Source: Schistosoma haematobium | Lineage: Eukaryota > Platyhelminthes > Trematoda > Strigeidida > Schistosomatidae | Assembly: GCF_000699445.3 (NCBI RefSeq) | Contig: NC_067199.1 | Span: 32,038,902-32,102,901, forward strand | Length of the DNA: 64,000 nucleotides | Direction: 5' to 3' | Shown here: in pieces, positions 24,961 through 36,660 of the stretch | Layout of the letters: each line of letters opens with the position of its first letter | Numbering within the stretch: the stretch's first letter is position 1 | Program-made: the position numbers and the translations under genes | The notes under the pieces: model-generated | Seen by the model: the letters and a program-made list of their open reading frames with translations, nothing else | Told to the model about the DNA's origin: nothing | Databases searched by the model: none

Positions 24961-25383
24961 TTTGAAGTAGTTAACTATTGCTGATTTCCAGAACATACGC
25001 TAGCTAATATTGATCAGAATCTAGTCTTAACTATCAATAACAGAATAATTTTAATCCATACCAACAATGATATTGTTACATCATAACTTAGTTGTCGATG
25101 CAAATAGGCCAGAAATAGAAAAATACATTTTTTAAAAAAAGAACAAATTAAATTTCGGTTAACCTAATTTTTTGATATTTATTTCAGCTGAATGATTGAA
25201 ACTATTGTTTTTTAATGTCATTTTAATTACATCCCATGTTATTTATTTTACCCAAACTATTGCTACCTGAATACCAACGCTTTCATTGTTCTACAGTAGG
25301 TGATACTTGTGTTAACTGGTTTAATTTTCACCACATTCCTTCATTGTGACAGATATTTCACCTAGTCGTTAACTGGTTAACTG

Positions 25384-25411
25384 TTATATATATATATATA
25401 TATATATATAT
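25384..25411. repeat. (TA)n microsatellite
   Basis: About 14 TA units. Confidence 0.95.
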
Positions 25412-26871
25412 TTCAGGGACGAATATGGTCATTACTGACGCCATATTTATGCGTTACATACCTACTTACTATAAATAACTAAGCATTAATTCTGTTATAC
25501 TTTTGTTGATTGAAGTTAACTGCAATTATAATGAAGCAAAAGCAATGGATGTGTTAAATATTTAAGTTTACCTATTTTTAGTATAAAAATGTATGATCTA
25601 AGGCACGTAAACAAGATCACTGATAGGATTGAATGATAAATTATTTAATGGATAGTATAGAAGAAATTCACTAAAATTTATTTGGAACCAAACAGTGATT
25701 GAAAATAACATTTTAAAACTGAAATATGTACAGAATAAAAAAGTTTTTTTTTTACATTAGAAACATTAAGAAAGTCTTTTGTAAATAGGAAAAACTAAAC
25801 CCATCCAGTCACGTATGATGTGAAGCTTATTTTTAAATGATTTAATAGTAGTTGAATTCGTGGAAGCTTACAAGTATCTTGAATCTTAGTTTTTGTTAAT
25901 CAGAAAGAAGTAGTTTAAACATTAGAAAGTGGGCTTTTCTTGATCTCCAACATTATGTCTTCTCGCTTGTTTTAAATTCACATTATACTGAGTTATTATT
26001 TCGTAAGAATATCTCAAACAAATGGCATTCTGTAGTGTTTGCTCACGTAGCAGAATTGTCCCACAATTTACCTCGATAAAGAGATCAGGTGTAGTAAATT
26101 ATTGATTGTCATGTAAGCGAACCACAAAATAGTTGATTCATAAATACTTTATGGACACAGTAGTCCGATAGAACTAAGTAGTTTTTAAATTATCCAGTTC
26201 TCTTAAAAAATTAGATTTTTATTAAGTTGGTTTGTCAAAGCTTTGTTCAGTGCACATAAGATAATCAAAGGACTTCACAAGGAATACGAATAAACTTAAA
26301 TTGACGGTACCCAATGATATTAAAGATAAACCCAGTAGCTTTAATGGTATCAACGTTCACAGAGAACTTGAAGATTTTGGGTATGAACTAATTTGTGTTA
26401 TCAAAATAGTATGAAACCTCTGGTATCATTAGTTCTCAAGCTTATGCAAGTCTGCGGCGAAAACTAACTTGAAACTGTGGTTTTTTTCATTTACTATCTT
26501 AACAGCTTCATTTGTTAATTAATTAATTCACAAACATCAAAATATTTTTGGCATTATTTAAATATATCTGTTTTCACAAACACCTTTCAAGTGGTCAAAG
26601 TCAGTAAGTAAAACGGTTAACAGTTCTGTCCTAACTAATTTAGTTCAAATGGATCCTACAGATAGCGTTAATCAGTCGTTTACAATGGTCTACTGTGTTA
26701 TTATTTATCTGCCAAAATCTGTCAGACTCACAATCCTTCATAAATTAGATATTTGTTCAGTAACTCATCATTTAGTTTGACTAATTCCAGATTTAATTAG
26801 TAAATAGTTGTCTTGATCATAAGATTACATAATTTGACTAGTGTACATTAAATCATTCACTTTGTAGACAA

Positions 26872-27145
26872 AGATGGATGGTGGCCAGCAGTAGAATCCA
26901 GGACGCACGTTTCGTTCTATCCAGGACTTATCAGTTGAATGTTCATGCATCCCTGATTTCGTGTTCACTCCAGGACTCAAAATCAGTTCCGTTTGCTTTA
27001 AATGTCATCAAATTATATACTTACCTACTGATTTCTGATAGTCACTAGCTTATGTGATATGAGGAAGTTTAAATCCATTTTGTATTGTTCGTTTGAATTT
27101 TCCCATTGATGTTTAAGACTGCAATTGATCAGTCTTCATAAACAA
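26872..27145 (-). mobile_element. Family A element with core-mutated hammerhead
   Basis: Near full-length minus copy including the distal tail (GATGTTTAAGACTGCAATTG). The ribozyme at 26896-26940 reads CTGATAA, so conserved G8 is changed to A, and stem II carries mismatches. GAAA and GUC are intact. Inactive expected. Confidence 0.8.
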
Positions 27146-27843
27146 ACGTGAAAATATAGAAAAAAGTAATCGGGTGATCGATGAATGAAAACATGATGAG
27201 TTTACCTTGTTCTACCTATACACATGCTAACATCAATATAATCAGCATAACGTTTCGAGAAAAAAACAATTAGACTGACTAGAAAACTATATCTCACTCC
27301 AACTTAACATTTTAACATTACTATTATTATTAACATTATTATTATTATGAATGGATAAAGTACTCTTCTAATCACTTCATTTTCTTCCACAATTCTTTTA
27401 TGGATGATTGAATTTCTTCACGTTTTCATATATTTCGGGAACTAACAATTATTCATTGTCACTTTTTATGTCTTCCCAATATATTTTCTTTTACACTTCA
27501 ACGAACAATTCACTTTTGTGTTTAACAATTTAGATTTAAGATATTTTTTTATAAAATAAAATTAATTTGACGTCACCACATCTCTTTTTGTCATCATGTT
27601 GCTGACTGTTGTTATTGATTTCAAAAATGGCATTTAAAATATATATTACACTATCATAGAATATAGAATATAAATGACAACAAGATGATTAAACAATAAA
27701 CAATAGAATACTTTTCTGTTACTTGAAGTATAACTATATTGTTAGCATTGTTATCATACAAAATTTCAACCTTCATTTGACAATTTATTGTTTCATTGTA
27801 TTGCATTATTGTCATACTGACAGAAATGTTATACCAATTCAAG

Positions 27844-27862
27844 CAACAACAACAACAACAAA
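27844..27862. repeat. (CAA)n microsatellite
   Basis: Six CAA units, followed by a T-rich TTC/TTG run at 27880-27912. Confidence 0.85.
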
Positions 27863-28159
27863 CATCATTAACAAACTACGTTTTTTTTTCTTCTTCTTGT
27901 TCTTCTTTATTTGTTACTGAAAAAAACTATTTCAAATGTTAGGAACTAATCATGTTGTATACTTTATTAGTGTTTTTTAGATAATGAATTTTTTTATTAT
28001 TTTAATATTTATTTTTATACCTTTCTATTTGTTTTGTTATAAATGTCAATTCTCTATTACAATTAAACCAACATAACATTCATTTATAAGTTAACTTAAC
28101 TATGACAAGTTGTAAACAGTAAATTGTTTGTTTCTTTTTATTGATAATTAGTAAAAAAC

Positions 28160-28186
28160 AATAATAATAATAATAATAATAATAAA
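28160..28186. repeat. (AAT)n microsatellite
   Basis: About nine AAT units. Confidence 0.9.
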
Positions 28187-28271
28187 GGAATAATTAATGC
28201 CGTTTGTTTTCTTCTTGTTCCCCTATAATATCATGCAATGAAATGAAGAATCTATTTGTTTTTGTTTTTAG

Positions 28272-28292
28272 AGGGAGGTGGGGGGGGGAAGG
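28272..28292. repeat. G-rich run
   Basis: GAGGGAGGTGGGGGGGGGAAGG. This is the only long G tract in the window apart from the LTR polypurine tract; it could form a G-quadruplex. Confidence 0.8.
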
Positions 28293-28559
28293 TAAAAATG
28301 GGAAGATTTCGAACTTTAGCGAATTTGGAAACTTTAAACAAGATCGATTATATTGAATATTTTCTTAAATGATTAAGATTAAATGAGATTAAATGAGAGG
28401 GGTTGATTAAGTCATCAATTCTAAAGAGTATTATTGTATAAATATTAAATATTATAAAGTGTTATTATTTTGTTTATTATTATTTATAGATAGGATTATC
28501 ATTTAAAGATTTGGTCAAATTTTAATCTGTTTTCCTATAGTTAACCAAATGATTTGTAT

Positions 28560-28605
28560 AAACAGTTTATTAGTATAGTGAACGACAACACAAATGGGAA
28601 TAATC
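28560..28605 (-). repeat. LTR end fragment
   Basis: ATAGTGAACGACAACACAAA and the following GGGA.AAT..AATGTAT match in reverse complement the 3' end of the LTR at 55745-56032. Short fragment only. Confidence 0.35.
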
Positions 28606-28664
28606 GAATGTATATAAATACAAAATTACAGAACATAGTAAAATCTGAGAATCATGTAGTAATT

Positions 28665-29150
28665 TACAATTGAATGATCACTGGATAGTGATCAATGTCA
28701 TGTGTGTCAAGTCCTTATTAGTGCAGATTGAATCTTATTGACCAAGTCGTAATGTAGCCACCAGTCTAGGCGACACGACATGGCATACACTATGTTGAGA
28801 TAAGATAGTGGTTGGAGGTAGTCAACAGGAAACCTGGTGGTTGTCACATTACGATTTGGTTGATAGGATTCGATCTGTACTAAAAAGGACCTGACATACA
28901 TGACACTGGTCATCACCCGGTGATCAATCAATTGTAAATACATCTCAGTCGTACAGGAGGTCTGTCGCCATCCGGATAGCTCAGTGATAACGCCTCTGAC
29001 TGTGAAGCTGGGTGACACGAGATCGAATCCGTTAGGTAGCATCAGTTCCCTCACGATAACAGATACGGCTTGCAGATGAGTACCAAGTAGCACGAAACCT
29101 TGGTCCAGTGTTTCCTGTTGACTACCTGCAACCACAATCAATTGTCTTAA
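28665..29150. mobile_element. Family C elements, inverted pair with complete tRNA-like head
   Basis: 28665-28849 is a minus-oriented distal region. At about 28850 it flips to plus and repeats the same distal region (GATCAATCAATTGTAAATAC), running straight into a complete tRNA-like head at 28974-29035 (AGCTCAGTGATAACG, GATCGAATCC). That continues into a mutated ribozyme at about 29068-29112 (CAGATGA instead of CTGACGA). The distal region leading into a head is what a head-to-tail multimer junction looks like. The 144-residue minus-strand frame here is a repeat artefact. Confidence 0.82.
28974..29040 (+). promoter_or_regulatory. tRNA-like head with A/B boxes (family C)
   Basis: GGATAGCTCAGTGATAACG supplies the A-box and GAGATCGAATCC the B-box, spaced as in a tRNA. 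The anticodon arm does not fold well, so this is tRNA-derived and not a tRNA gene. Confidence 0.65.
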
Positions 29151-29434
29151 ACGTGACTATTCGTTTTGCAAATGTCAAACACTCCTCTCAGACTTCATTG
29201 TTCCTTCATTTTCACGGTAATCATTCTTTGTTTTAGTTCCGTTTTCATCGATCTTCTTAATTTTCTGTCGACAAGTATTTCAGTTTCGACTGATAATACA
29301 TGTTACTGATATCTATCGACATTAGTAACACACATCGAATTGGTACAAACCTTTAACCTATAATGGTTCGTCTGAGAATACCGAGTAACGAATATTTACC
29401 TTTTTCAGATCAATAAACACATCAATTAAAGTTA

Positions 29435-29620
29435 GATAGTGGTTACCAGGTAAATTCAAGATGTATTTTATCCTATTTGGACCTTGTAAGCTGAACGAAA
29501 CTCTCACGTTTCAGTCCTGATGATCTCACTGAGATTTATACCCCATACTTTAGCTCTAAATCTCTAACACATTATACACTAATCTACTGAAACCATATAG
29601 CTACTAGTTTGTTTAACATT
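29435..29620 (-). mobile_element. Family A element, heavily decayed
   Basis: Only the framework is recognisable (AGATAGTGGTTACCAGGTAA, TATTTTATCCTATTTGGACC). Core bases of the ribozyme are gone. Confidence 0.5.
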
Positions 29621-30065
29621 ACCCTTGTGAAATTTTAATCAAACAAAATATACTGGAAAGTTCACTTGTGTTAAATTATAATATTAGGATATCAGTAGGA
29701 TATCAGAAGGAATGGAATACATTATTTATTAAAAGTCAGTTTTATTCGGTCTCAAAGGACGAAGCAACCTTTAAATACTTTTAGTAAACAACATTTATGC
29801 ACACGACGATTACTTAAACCAACTATCCCAGGAACTAAAAATAAATTTATTATAGAATGGACCTTTGTGGAGACTGTTTATTTCAAAGATTATTTGGAAC
29901 CATAACTGATTTCTAATAAATAAACATTAAAGTGAAGCGGCATTAGCTAGCTGTCTCATGTTCATTTGCGAATTCGTAAAAAACCTTTATGACACGTACT
30001 TCAATAACCCAACTCAAGACTTTGACGCTTGCTGGTGGGCAAATTACTTTCAGGCCTAATTTGAT

Positions 30066-30842
30066 TGCATTTGCATAAATGGGGCTATCAATAACGAAGT
30101 TAGATTGTTGAACAAAATATTAATGGCAAACAACTATACTCTAAAGTCTATTAATCGATAAAAGGGTCATAGTACAAGGAAACTCACTATAACTTTGGCA
30201 CAAAAACACTGTCTACATCAACTTACCATTTAGAGGTGAGTCACATAGTGTTTTTATTGAAACAAAGGTCTAAATCAGTTGCTAATCAAACATAGCACTT
30301 AGAAAAGGTCAACACTAAAGAAAAAATAATGTCCATGCTTCACTGAAAACTTAGAAAACGTGAATACGTTTGCATCACATCTCATAGTGCTTACCAATTT
30401 AAATGTGTGTGTGTGGCAATACATGCATAGGTGGGAGTAATCATGGTGTCCGAACGAAAACAAATAATGAAATGAGAGTGGATGATACACATCCACCGTC
30501 CTCTATTGCCAGACATATATTTGAAACAGTTGATATGATTGATGTTAATACGTCTTTTGTTGTGTTGTACGAAGGTGTTAAGAGGTGGTATACTAAGGTT
30601 TATTGAAACTTTGGTCATACGAAAATTTGAACCCTGTTTATGTGTCGAGAAACAGTATGTTCTCACTTTTAACTTATCTTGATGATAATAGTTGAGTGGT
30701 GACCAGAGTGGTGAGCTTCACATTTTGTTCCCATTATTATGTTCCCATTTACCCTTTATTTGTCCAGTTGACGTTTTACTTTTATAGATAAATGTTTTTA
30801 AGAAGTATATGCGTAATCAGTCTGTTCAAAATGTATTGCGCT
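30066..30842 (+). mobile_element. Dispersed repeat of about 775 bp, copy 2 (inverted relative to copy 1)
   Basis: Reverse-complement match to 5913-6688 over essentially its whole length, with scattered substitutions and small indels; for example, copy 2 carries a longer ATTATTATG stretch near 30732. The match fades on both sides at about the same element positions, which suggests real termini. No RT relic is visible beside this copy. Confidence 0.8.
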
Positions 30843-31038
30843 AATATATCACATAGCTCTGACAATCTTCCCCTACTCATTACCCTATCTTAATTTATCT
30901 CCATTTAATGTGTACGATCATCGAATATTGGGCTTGCTACGAGTGATTGGTAAATCCTTATTGTTTCACATGTCATGAAGTGAAGATTTTGGTGGCCCAA
31001 TATCTGACTCCAAGTAGATCGTTTGCTCCTTATTATCC

Positions 31039-31445
31039 AAGTGATTGCTGCTGAAATATACATATCACCATTTCCCGTATGTAATCATCGACGTAACTCG
31101 CGTTAGTGGAGAACAGAGTTAAATAAGTCAAATACGAGGAATAAGATTTGAATACGTATATTTTGTGTAATCGTCGTCGAACAAAATGACACACCATGGA
31201 GAAGGTGAGTGAGCTAACGCGTTTTAATCAAGTGTTAATCAATAATTATAGTCAAACAGAAATAAGTTACAAACATGTGATGAGTAGGATAAGAAATGGA
31301 CACACATAAGCTTATATGAAAACAGTCAAGATTAATAAGAGAATAAATGACACGGTGAAAATGTGATTTAAGAAGAATGGATAGATTGATCTGTCCAGAG
31401 GCTAGAATAACCTTCATGAGTTTGAAATAATACCAGCCCTTACAA
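31039..31445 (+). repeat. Dispersed repeat, copy 1 (pairs with 59297-59705)
   Basis: About 400 bp aligning in direct orientation with 59297-59705. Shared landmarks are GCGTTAGTG, AATAAGTCAAA(T/C)ACGAG, ATTTTGT..AATC, GTGAATCAATA/GTTAATCAATA, AATAAGTTAC and TGTCCAGA. No frame is conserved. It may be a solo LTR or a non-autonomous element; type undecided. Confidence 0.6.
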
Positions 31446-32024
31446 GATTGTTACAGTTATCTGTTAGAACTTATCTCTAACTGACCATATTACACATTAA
31501 ATTACTAATCATCAGTAGCTAATAATGAACTGAGATGAGTCATACGTAAACAATTTCTTTCCACATTAAAAATACATATTTTCAATTCTTTTCATCACTT
31601 TACTAATTCAATTAGAAGCTAATTAAATCATACACAATAGTTTATGCACAACTGATTTCAAATTGAATATTTTATTTATTATCTATTCTTCTCTCATTGA
31701 CAATATTAACTATTGGATAAGTTTTGTACAATTTAAATGTTATTTTATCATTAATAACTACTCTTTAAATTTGAAACAGTAATGACTTTATTTCTTTTAA
31801 GATTTATTATTGAATTAGGTCAACAGTATATCCTTTTGAATTAAGATAAATCAGTCACCCAATAAGTCACAAACTAGTGAATTATGTTACCTTGTTGATG
31901 GTATTCATAACAAATTTATAGAATGAGTTGATTCTCTTTTTAATCAGATAAAAATTTTGATTAATTTAAATCTAGATTCTCATCATTTATGCAACAGTAA
32001 ATAACATGCTAAATAAGTCATAAA

Positions 32025-32440
32025 CAAGGATGGATTGTGGTTAGCAGTAGAATCCAGGACGCACGTTTCTTTCTGTCTAGGACTCATCAGTTTAATGTAC
32101 ATGCAGCCCTGATTTCGTGTTCACTTCGAGACTCAAACTCAGTACCGTTTGCTTCAAACGTCATCACGTTATCTACTTACCTACTGATTTCTGATAGCCA
32201 CTAGCTTATGTGATGTGAGTAAGTTTAAATCCATTTTGTATTGTTTGTTTGAATCATCCCATTGATGTTTACGAATGTAATTGATCATGTGCGTATCACC
32301 TCGATATTGCTTTAATTCACAAGCATTATAAACAATGATGGTTGGTGGCTAGCAGTGGAATCAAGGACATGCCAATACAAGACTGATCGATTTGAATCTT
32401 AAACATCAATGGGAAGATTCAAACAAACAATATCAAATGA
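32025..32440. mobile_element. Family A head-to-tail dimer ending in an inverted tail
   Basis: Minus copy with a ribozyme at 32052-32096, tRNA-like head and distal tail. The same ribozyme-end segment then recurs at 32350-32366, giving a period of 308 bp. The second unit stops within 3 bp of the predicted cleavage position (AATCAAGGAC). There the sequence flips to a plus-oriented distal tail (ATGCCAATAC...GATTCAAACAAAC). Confidence 0.8.
32052..32096 (-). ncRNA. Hammerhead ribozyme (family A), stem II broken
   Basis: CTGATGA, GAAA and GUC are present, but stem II reads GTCC against GAAA-type bases and stem I has a mismatch beside the core. Probably inactive. Confidence 0.6.
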
Positions 32441-32447
32441 TTAGATT

Positions 32448-32810
32448 TTGGTTGGAGGTAATTGACAGGAAACCCTAAACTCGAGTTTCGTGCTACTTGG
32501 CACTCGTCAGCAAGATGTACCTGTAATCTTGAGGGAACTGGTGCTCCCTGACGGATTCGATCCCGTGTCACCCAGCCTCACAGTCAGAAACGTTACCACT
32601 GAGCCAAGTAGCACGAAACCCGGATGAAGGGTTTCCTGTCGACCACCTCCAATCACCGTCTAATCTCAACATAGTGCACGCAGTGTCGAGTCATCTAGAC
32701 TGGTGGCCACATTGCAACATGGTCGATAGCATTCGATCTGCACTAATAAGGACTTGACACACATGACATTGAACACCACCCAGTGATCAATCAATTGTAA
32801 ATACCAAATG
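32448..32810. mobile_element. Family C elements, inverted pair
   Basis: 32448-32603 is a minus copy with ribozyme (32472-32516) and tRNA-like head (B-box GGGATCGAATCC). At about 32604, inside the A-box (GCTCAG), it flips into the plus-oriented ribozyme 3' half AAGTAGCACGAAACC and runs through the distal region to GATCAATCAATTGTAAATAC. The plus half carries the same non-cleavable CCGGATGAAGGG variant as at 9075-9090. Confidence 0.82.
32472..32516 (-). ncRNA. Hammerhead ribozyme (family C), intact core with GUU site
   Basis: The core is CTGACGA, stem II GTGC/GCAC, then GAAA, and stem III is ACT/AGT with a CG loop. The stem III change is compensatory relative to ACC/GGT in the copy at 9169. The cleavage triplet is GUU. 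Stem I pairs with several G-U wobbles. Possibly active at a reduced rate. Confidence 0.7.
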
Positions 32811-33329
32811 AATTCATCTTTATTAAATGTTTGATTGAAACAAAAGGTGAAAAGTAAGTCATCCGGTAGATGATTCAAATATCTTATCGATTACATACTT
32901 ATTGTCATTTACTGGACAATTTTATTTTATATTACCACCTTAGGATAATCATATATATTGGTCCTCAACAAAGAAACATGTTTATTATATGTATTTAACA
33001 TAAATAGTGAAAAAGTTTAATATATTTAAACAATTTCCTGTATTATGTAAACGGTTATTGAAAACAATTATATTAACTTTATAAGCTAAATCATTCACAG
33101 TAATCTTTTTATTAAATTCTCTTGACAAAAACATCGAACAATAATGACCTTCCTCCACTTTTAAATTGATGTGTATCCATTTTCACGATTAAACTAATTT
33201 GATTTACACGAATTTATCAAACTTTGAAAGCAAAGCATCTCAATCAATATAAATAAAATTCTAGCATAATCGTTATTTTGAAACGAAATAGTTTAACAGT
33301 ATAAAACAAATGACAACACTATAAGTAGA

Positions 33330-33500
33330 GTTAGATGATGACTAGAAGTGGGATGAAAGACGCACGTTTCGTCCTATTTGAGACTCGTCAGTTGAATTCA
33401 CCTGCATCCCGGTGTTGATGTACACACTTGGGTTTTAATTTGTTACCTAGCGCTTTAAACATAAAAAGAATTATCCACTGAGAAGTAATATTTTATCAAA
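33330..33500 (-). mobile_element. Family A element
   Basis: Minus copy with ribozyme at 33353-33397 and a decayed tRNA-like head (B-box lost, ATTATCCACTGAG A-box remnant in reverse). Confidence 0.75.
33353..33397 (-). ncRNA. Hammerhead ribozyme (family A), core intact, stem I weakened
   Basis: CTGACGA, GAAA, GUC, stem II GTCT/GGAC and stem III ACG/CGT are all intact. Stem I (ATTCAA/TTTCAT) has two adjacent mismatches, so activity would depend on outer pairing. Confidence 0.65.
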
Positions 33501-33724
33501 TAAACTTAAACTTTTGTTTTAGTCAACATGTATTATGCTTTATCTATGTATGCATTAAACTTTATTCATGCTCATTAATTTAGATGAAATGAAATGGTTT
33601 TTTTATTCATATTTATTTTGTAGTGATTTCTTTCAACTTAACTGATTAAAAAATTTTTTGGAATTCATTCATGCGTTTTATTTCAGTTATTGTTTTCTCA
33701 CTAACTCATTCACTCACTCTCTTT

Positions 33725-33742
33725 GTATATATATATATATAT
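33725..33742. repeat. (TA)n microsatellite
   Basis: About nine TA units. Confidence 0.9.
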
Positions 33743-34229
33743 TCATTGTTTCATTACATTTTACTTATAATAAAAATTATCTGCGTTAATATTTTCTTTT
33801 CAATTTAAAGGATTTTCAAAAGAATATCATATCGTTTACTTGTTAGATAGCTACATCAGAAATATAAATGTATATATATACCTAGTTTGTTAGTGTAAAT
33901 GAAACAAGGTTGTAGAAATATGTACCCATTTTATTCATGTTACCACAGTAACTGCAGACACATCGTAGTTATGAATGCTAATTAATTATTATATAGTTGC
34001 AAAATGTTCAACACTGATTTCAGGGATTATACTATTTTTTTCCGGTCTGATACCAAAACTGGTGTAAGCTATAGCTTTGTACAATTAATTTAAACATGAA
34101 TAACAAATTAAAATATTCGAATGAAGGGTGATATTTTTTCGATTCTTGCATATACTCAGACTTTCGACCAATGAGATTTGAAATATGCACAATCATTTGC
34201 TAAGACTAAGGACTATAAGTTGAGATTAG

Positions 34230-34290
34230 AGATTGATCGATTTCAGTCCTAAATAACGATGGGATGATTCAAGCAAACATTACGAAAATG
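34230..34290 (+). repeat. Family A distal-tail fragment
   Basis: GATTGATCGATTTCAGTCCT and GATGGGATGATTCAAGC match the plus-oriented distal tail of family A. Confidence 0.5.
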
Positions 34291-34520
34291 AAGTAAAGTT
34301 TATGTTTGTTCAGTAGTATAATAATGGGTTTAATTTTTTTGGCCACTAAATCTGATAGACCAGTTTTATAATGAGAAACGGAATTACACTGATGATAAGT
34401 TGATATTAAGAGGAAGCCGTTCAATGGAAGCTACAATTGAATGGTAACTTAGGAAACGTAATTTCTATTCCTTCTGCAGTGTGAATTCATTCATAATATC
34501 CTTAGAATTTCATTTAATCT

Positions 34521-34627
34521 TACAATCTGCACGAATTTCCGGCGGAAATAAATATCTAAATGTATAGTGCTCATCATATTGAAAATAATATAGTGATATG
34601 ACGAGATATCTCTAAAAAGATTCATTG
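34521..34627 (+). repeat. Local direct repeat, left copy
   Basis: About 107 bp (beginning TTACAATCTGCACGAATTTC) repeated at 35302-35408 with modest divergence. The two copies sit 780 bp apart and bracket a decayed family B fragment, so a local segmental duplication is likely. Confidence 0.75.
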
Positions 34628-35194
34628 TCATTAGTTATCTAGTTTATAATTACATTTGTTCTTTGTTAATTTACTAGGATATCTTCCATAGTATCGTGGC
34701 AAATCTGAAATCTTTGATCTATTTACCTATTAACACATAATGAGGTTTATGTAAATAGTATTTTTCAAAACGTCCTTTCAAAAACAAGTCATTAATAATT
34801 TACAGCGTCTTTGTTATGATGAAAAAGATTATGTAAATAATATGGCTTACCAGATAACTTATCGAGTAATAAACTACTTAGAATATATAAAGATGAATTT
34901 CTCCTGAATCTGTCGTCGAACAGAGGTTCACACAGTACGAACAGTAGAATAGTCGGATGAGGTTACTAGATCTATATTACTTATCTATTCATATGTATCA
35001 GAATACTACATTCTCAACATTCGTTGAAATACTTAATACTCAGTACCCTTTTGCTACTCAATATTCTCGGTCATAAAAGTTTAACCAGAATTTGAGACCA
35101 TAATAATCACATTATGCATTATTCAGTAGTCAGTTTTTTGCAAAAACTATCAAGAGAATTGAAGTCCTGAATTTGACTCCCAAATGCGGGTCGG

Positions 35195-35300
35195 AGGTGG
35201 ACGTCTCAGAGAAGCCCCATATGAGGGCGGAACAGACGTCGAGTGGCTCCAGGTTTTTAATGGTGGTCTATTTCAGATCGATTCACTATTAAAAGCCTGG
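35195..35300 (+). mobile_element. Family B-like fragment with decayed ribozyme
   Basis: CAGAGAAGCCCCATATGAGG, GGCGGAAC and GACGTCGAGTGGCTCCAGG follow the family B order, but the core bases CTGANGA and GAAA are lost. It is bracketed by the direct repeats at 34521 and 35302. Confidence 0.5.
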
Positions 35301-35301
35301 A

Positions 35302-35408
35302 AATCTTACAATCTGCACCAATTTCCGATGACAATAAATATCTAAATGTATAGTGCTCATCACATCGGAACTAATATGGTGGTATGACGAGATATCTCTA
35401 GAAAGCTT
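35302..35408 (+). repeat. Local direct repeat, right copy
   Basis: Partner of 34521-34627, sharing AAATATCTAAATGTATAGTG and ATGACGAGATATCTCTA. It follows immediately after the family B fragment at 35195-35300. Confidence 0.75.
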
Positions 35409-36604
35409 AATCCAGTCCGCTATTTTGGGTGGTAAGTATGCATTTTTATACTTTTAAGCTACATGTATCAAATGTCGGTGTAAAATAACTGTGTTATTGC
35501 TAATTATAACACCTGACTAAGTTGTCAAGAACATTGGCAAAACTTTACATGATAAGTGGTTCTCATGAAGGTTGTACTGTTTATCTGAATATAAAAAGTA
35601 AACATTTTGTTCATTATGAATACCAGTAATTTTGTGAAGAAGTCATAGAACAAGACAAAATAATAGTCAGTCATTGCAGCTTAAAAAAGTAGTTGAAAAT
35701 TCACAGATGACATATGTGTACACAAGTTTAACAAGTCCAGAAATTTAACCGATAACAAATGTTTATTTACGAATCCTTACAATTAAACTAATACATAAAT
35801 TTTGTTATAAGTAAAGAGTTTTACCTTCATACATCCACCGATTGTGTTTTCTTGAGTGGACACTACTTCACATTCTGAATGATGACTATAAGATGACCTT
35901 ACTAAATCCAGAGTGTTTTTCCATATACTATATTTTCTTATGGTTCACACCAGAACGATTCATTTTATTTAATAATCATTTTAATGGTGTTACATATACA
36001 TATAACCACTTGTAATAAGGCCGAACCATATGACCTCATATATGTAGGAGTCTCTTGAACGAAATCTATTGAAAAAGTTTTCTAACTAATTCAAAGTTGA
36101 AAAGAGAATTAAAAGAAATCCCAATAACAATTCCATCATATAATACAATTAGTTTTATTGAAAAGTATTTGGTTAGAGGAAATATAGAGGAAGAACTAAT
36201 CATCTATATTATACCAACAAATATGTAACGAAAAATTTGAAAACGGTTTACACCTTTTTAATACTTAAAATTACTGGATTCAATATAATTTACCATATTC
36301 TATAACAAGTATGTATAATTTCTGAATTATGTATATTTTTAAACTTAAAAAAGCACTGAAATGTTTACCTAATTATTGAACACGTTAAACGAGAGGTGAT
36401 CTAATATTACACGTTTACGGTGTATTGAATTAACCAAATCATAAATTATGGAGGGTACTTACTGCTGATTGTCTAAGTACACGGAAATGTTTCTTGGAAT
36501 AGAATTTGAAAAGCTGTGTCAAGGATAATGGTTGATTTACAATGTATTCATAAAGGTATATTGTTTTTAGAACTCGATCTCATCTAAACTAAGATAGACA
36601 GTTT

Positions 36605-36660
36605 ATAACTGATTGGTCACTGAGTTATGATCGATGCCATGTTTGCCAAGTCTATCCGTC
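36605..36660 (-). repeat. Family C distal fragment
   Basis: AACTGATTGGTCACTGAG and ATCGATGCCATGTTTGCC match the minus-oriented distal region of family C at 8893 and 28665. Confidence 0.45.

Noticed and set aside
28974..29040. Possible tRNA gene
   Set aside because: A- and B-boxes are present but acceptor and anticodon stems do not pair, and it sits in a repeat with a ribozyme downstream.
28707..29141. 144-codon minus-strand open frame
   Set aside because: It lies wholly inside two inverted family C repeats; its translation reflects the tRNA-like head and ribozyme, and no protein motif is present.
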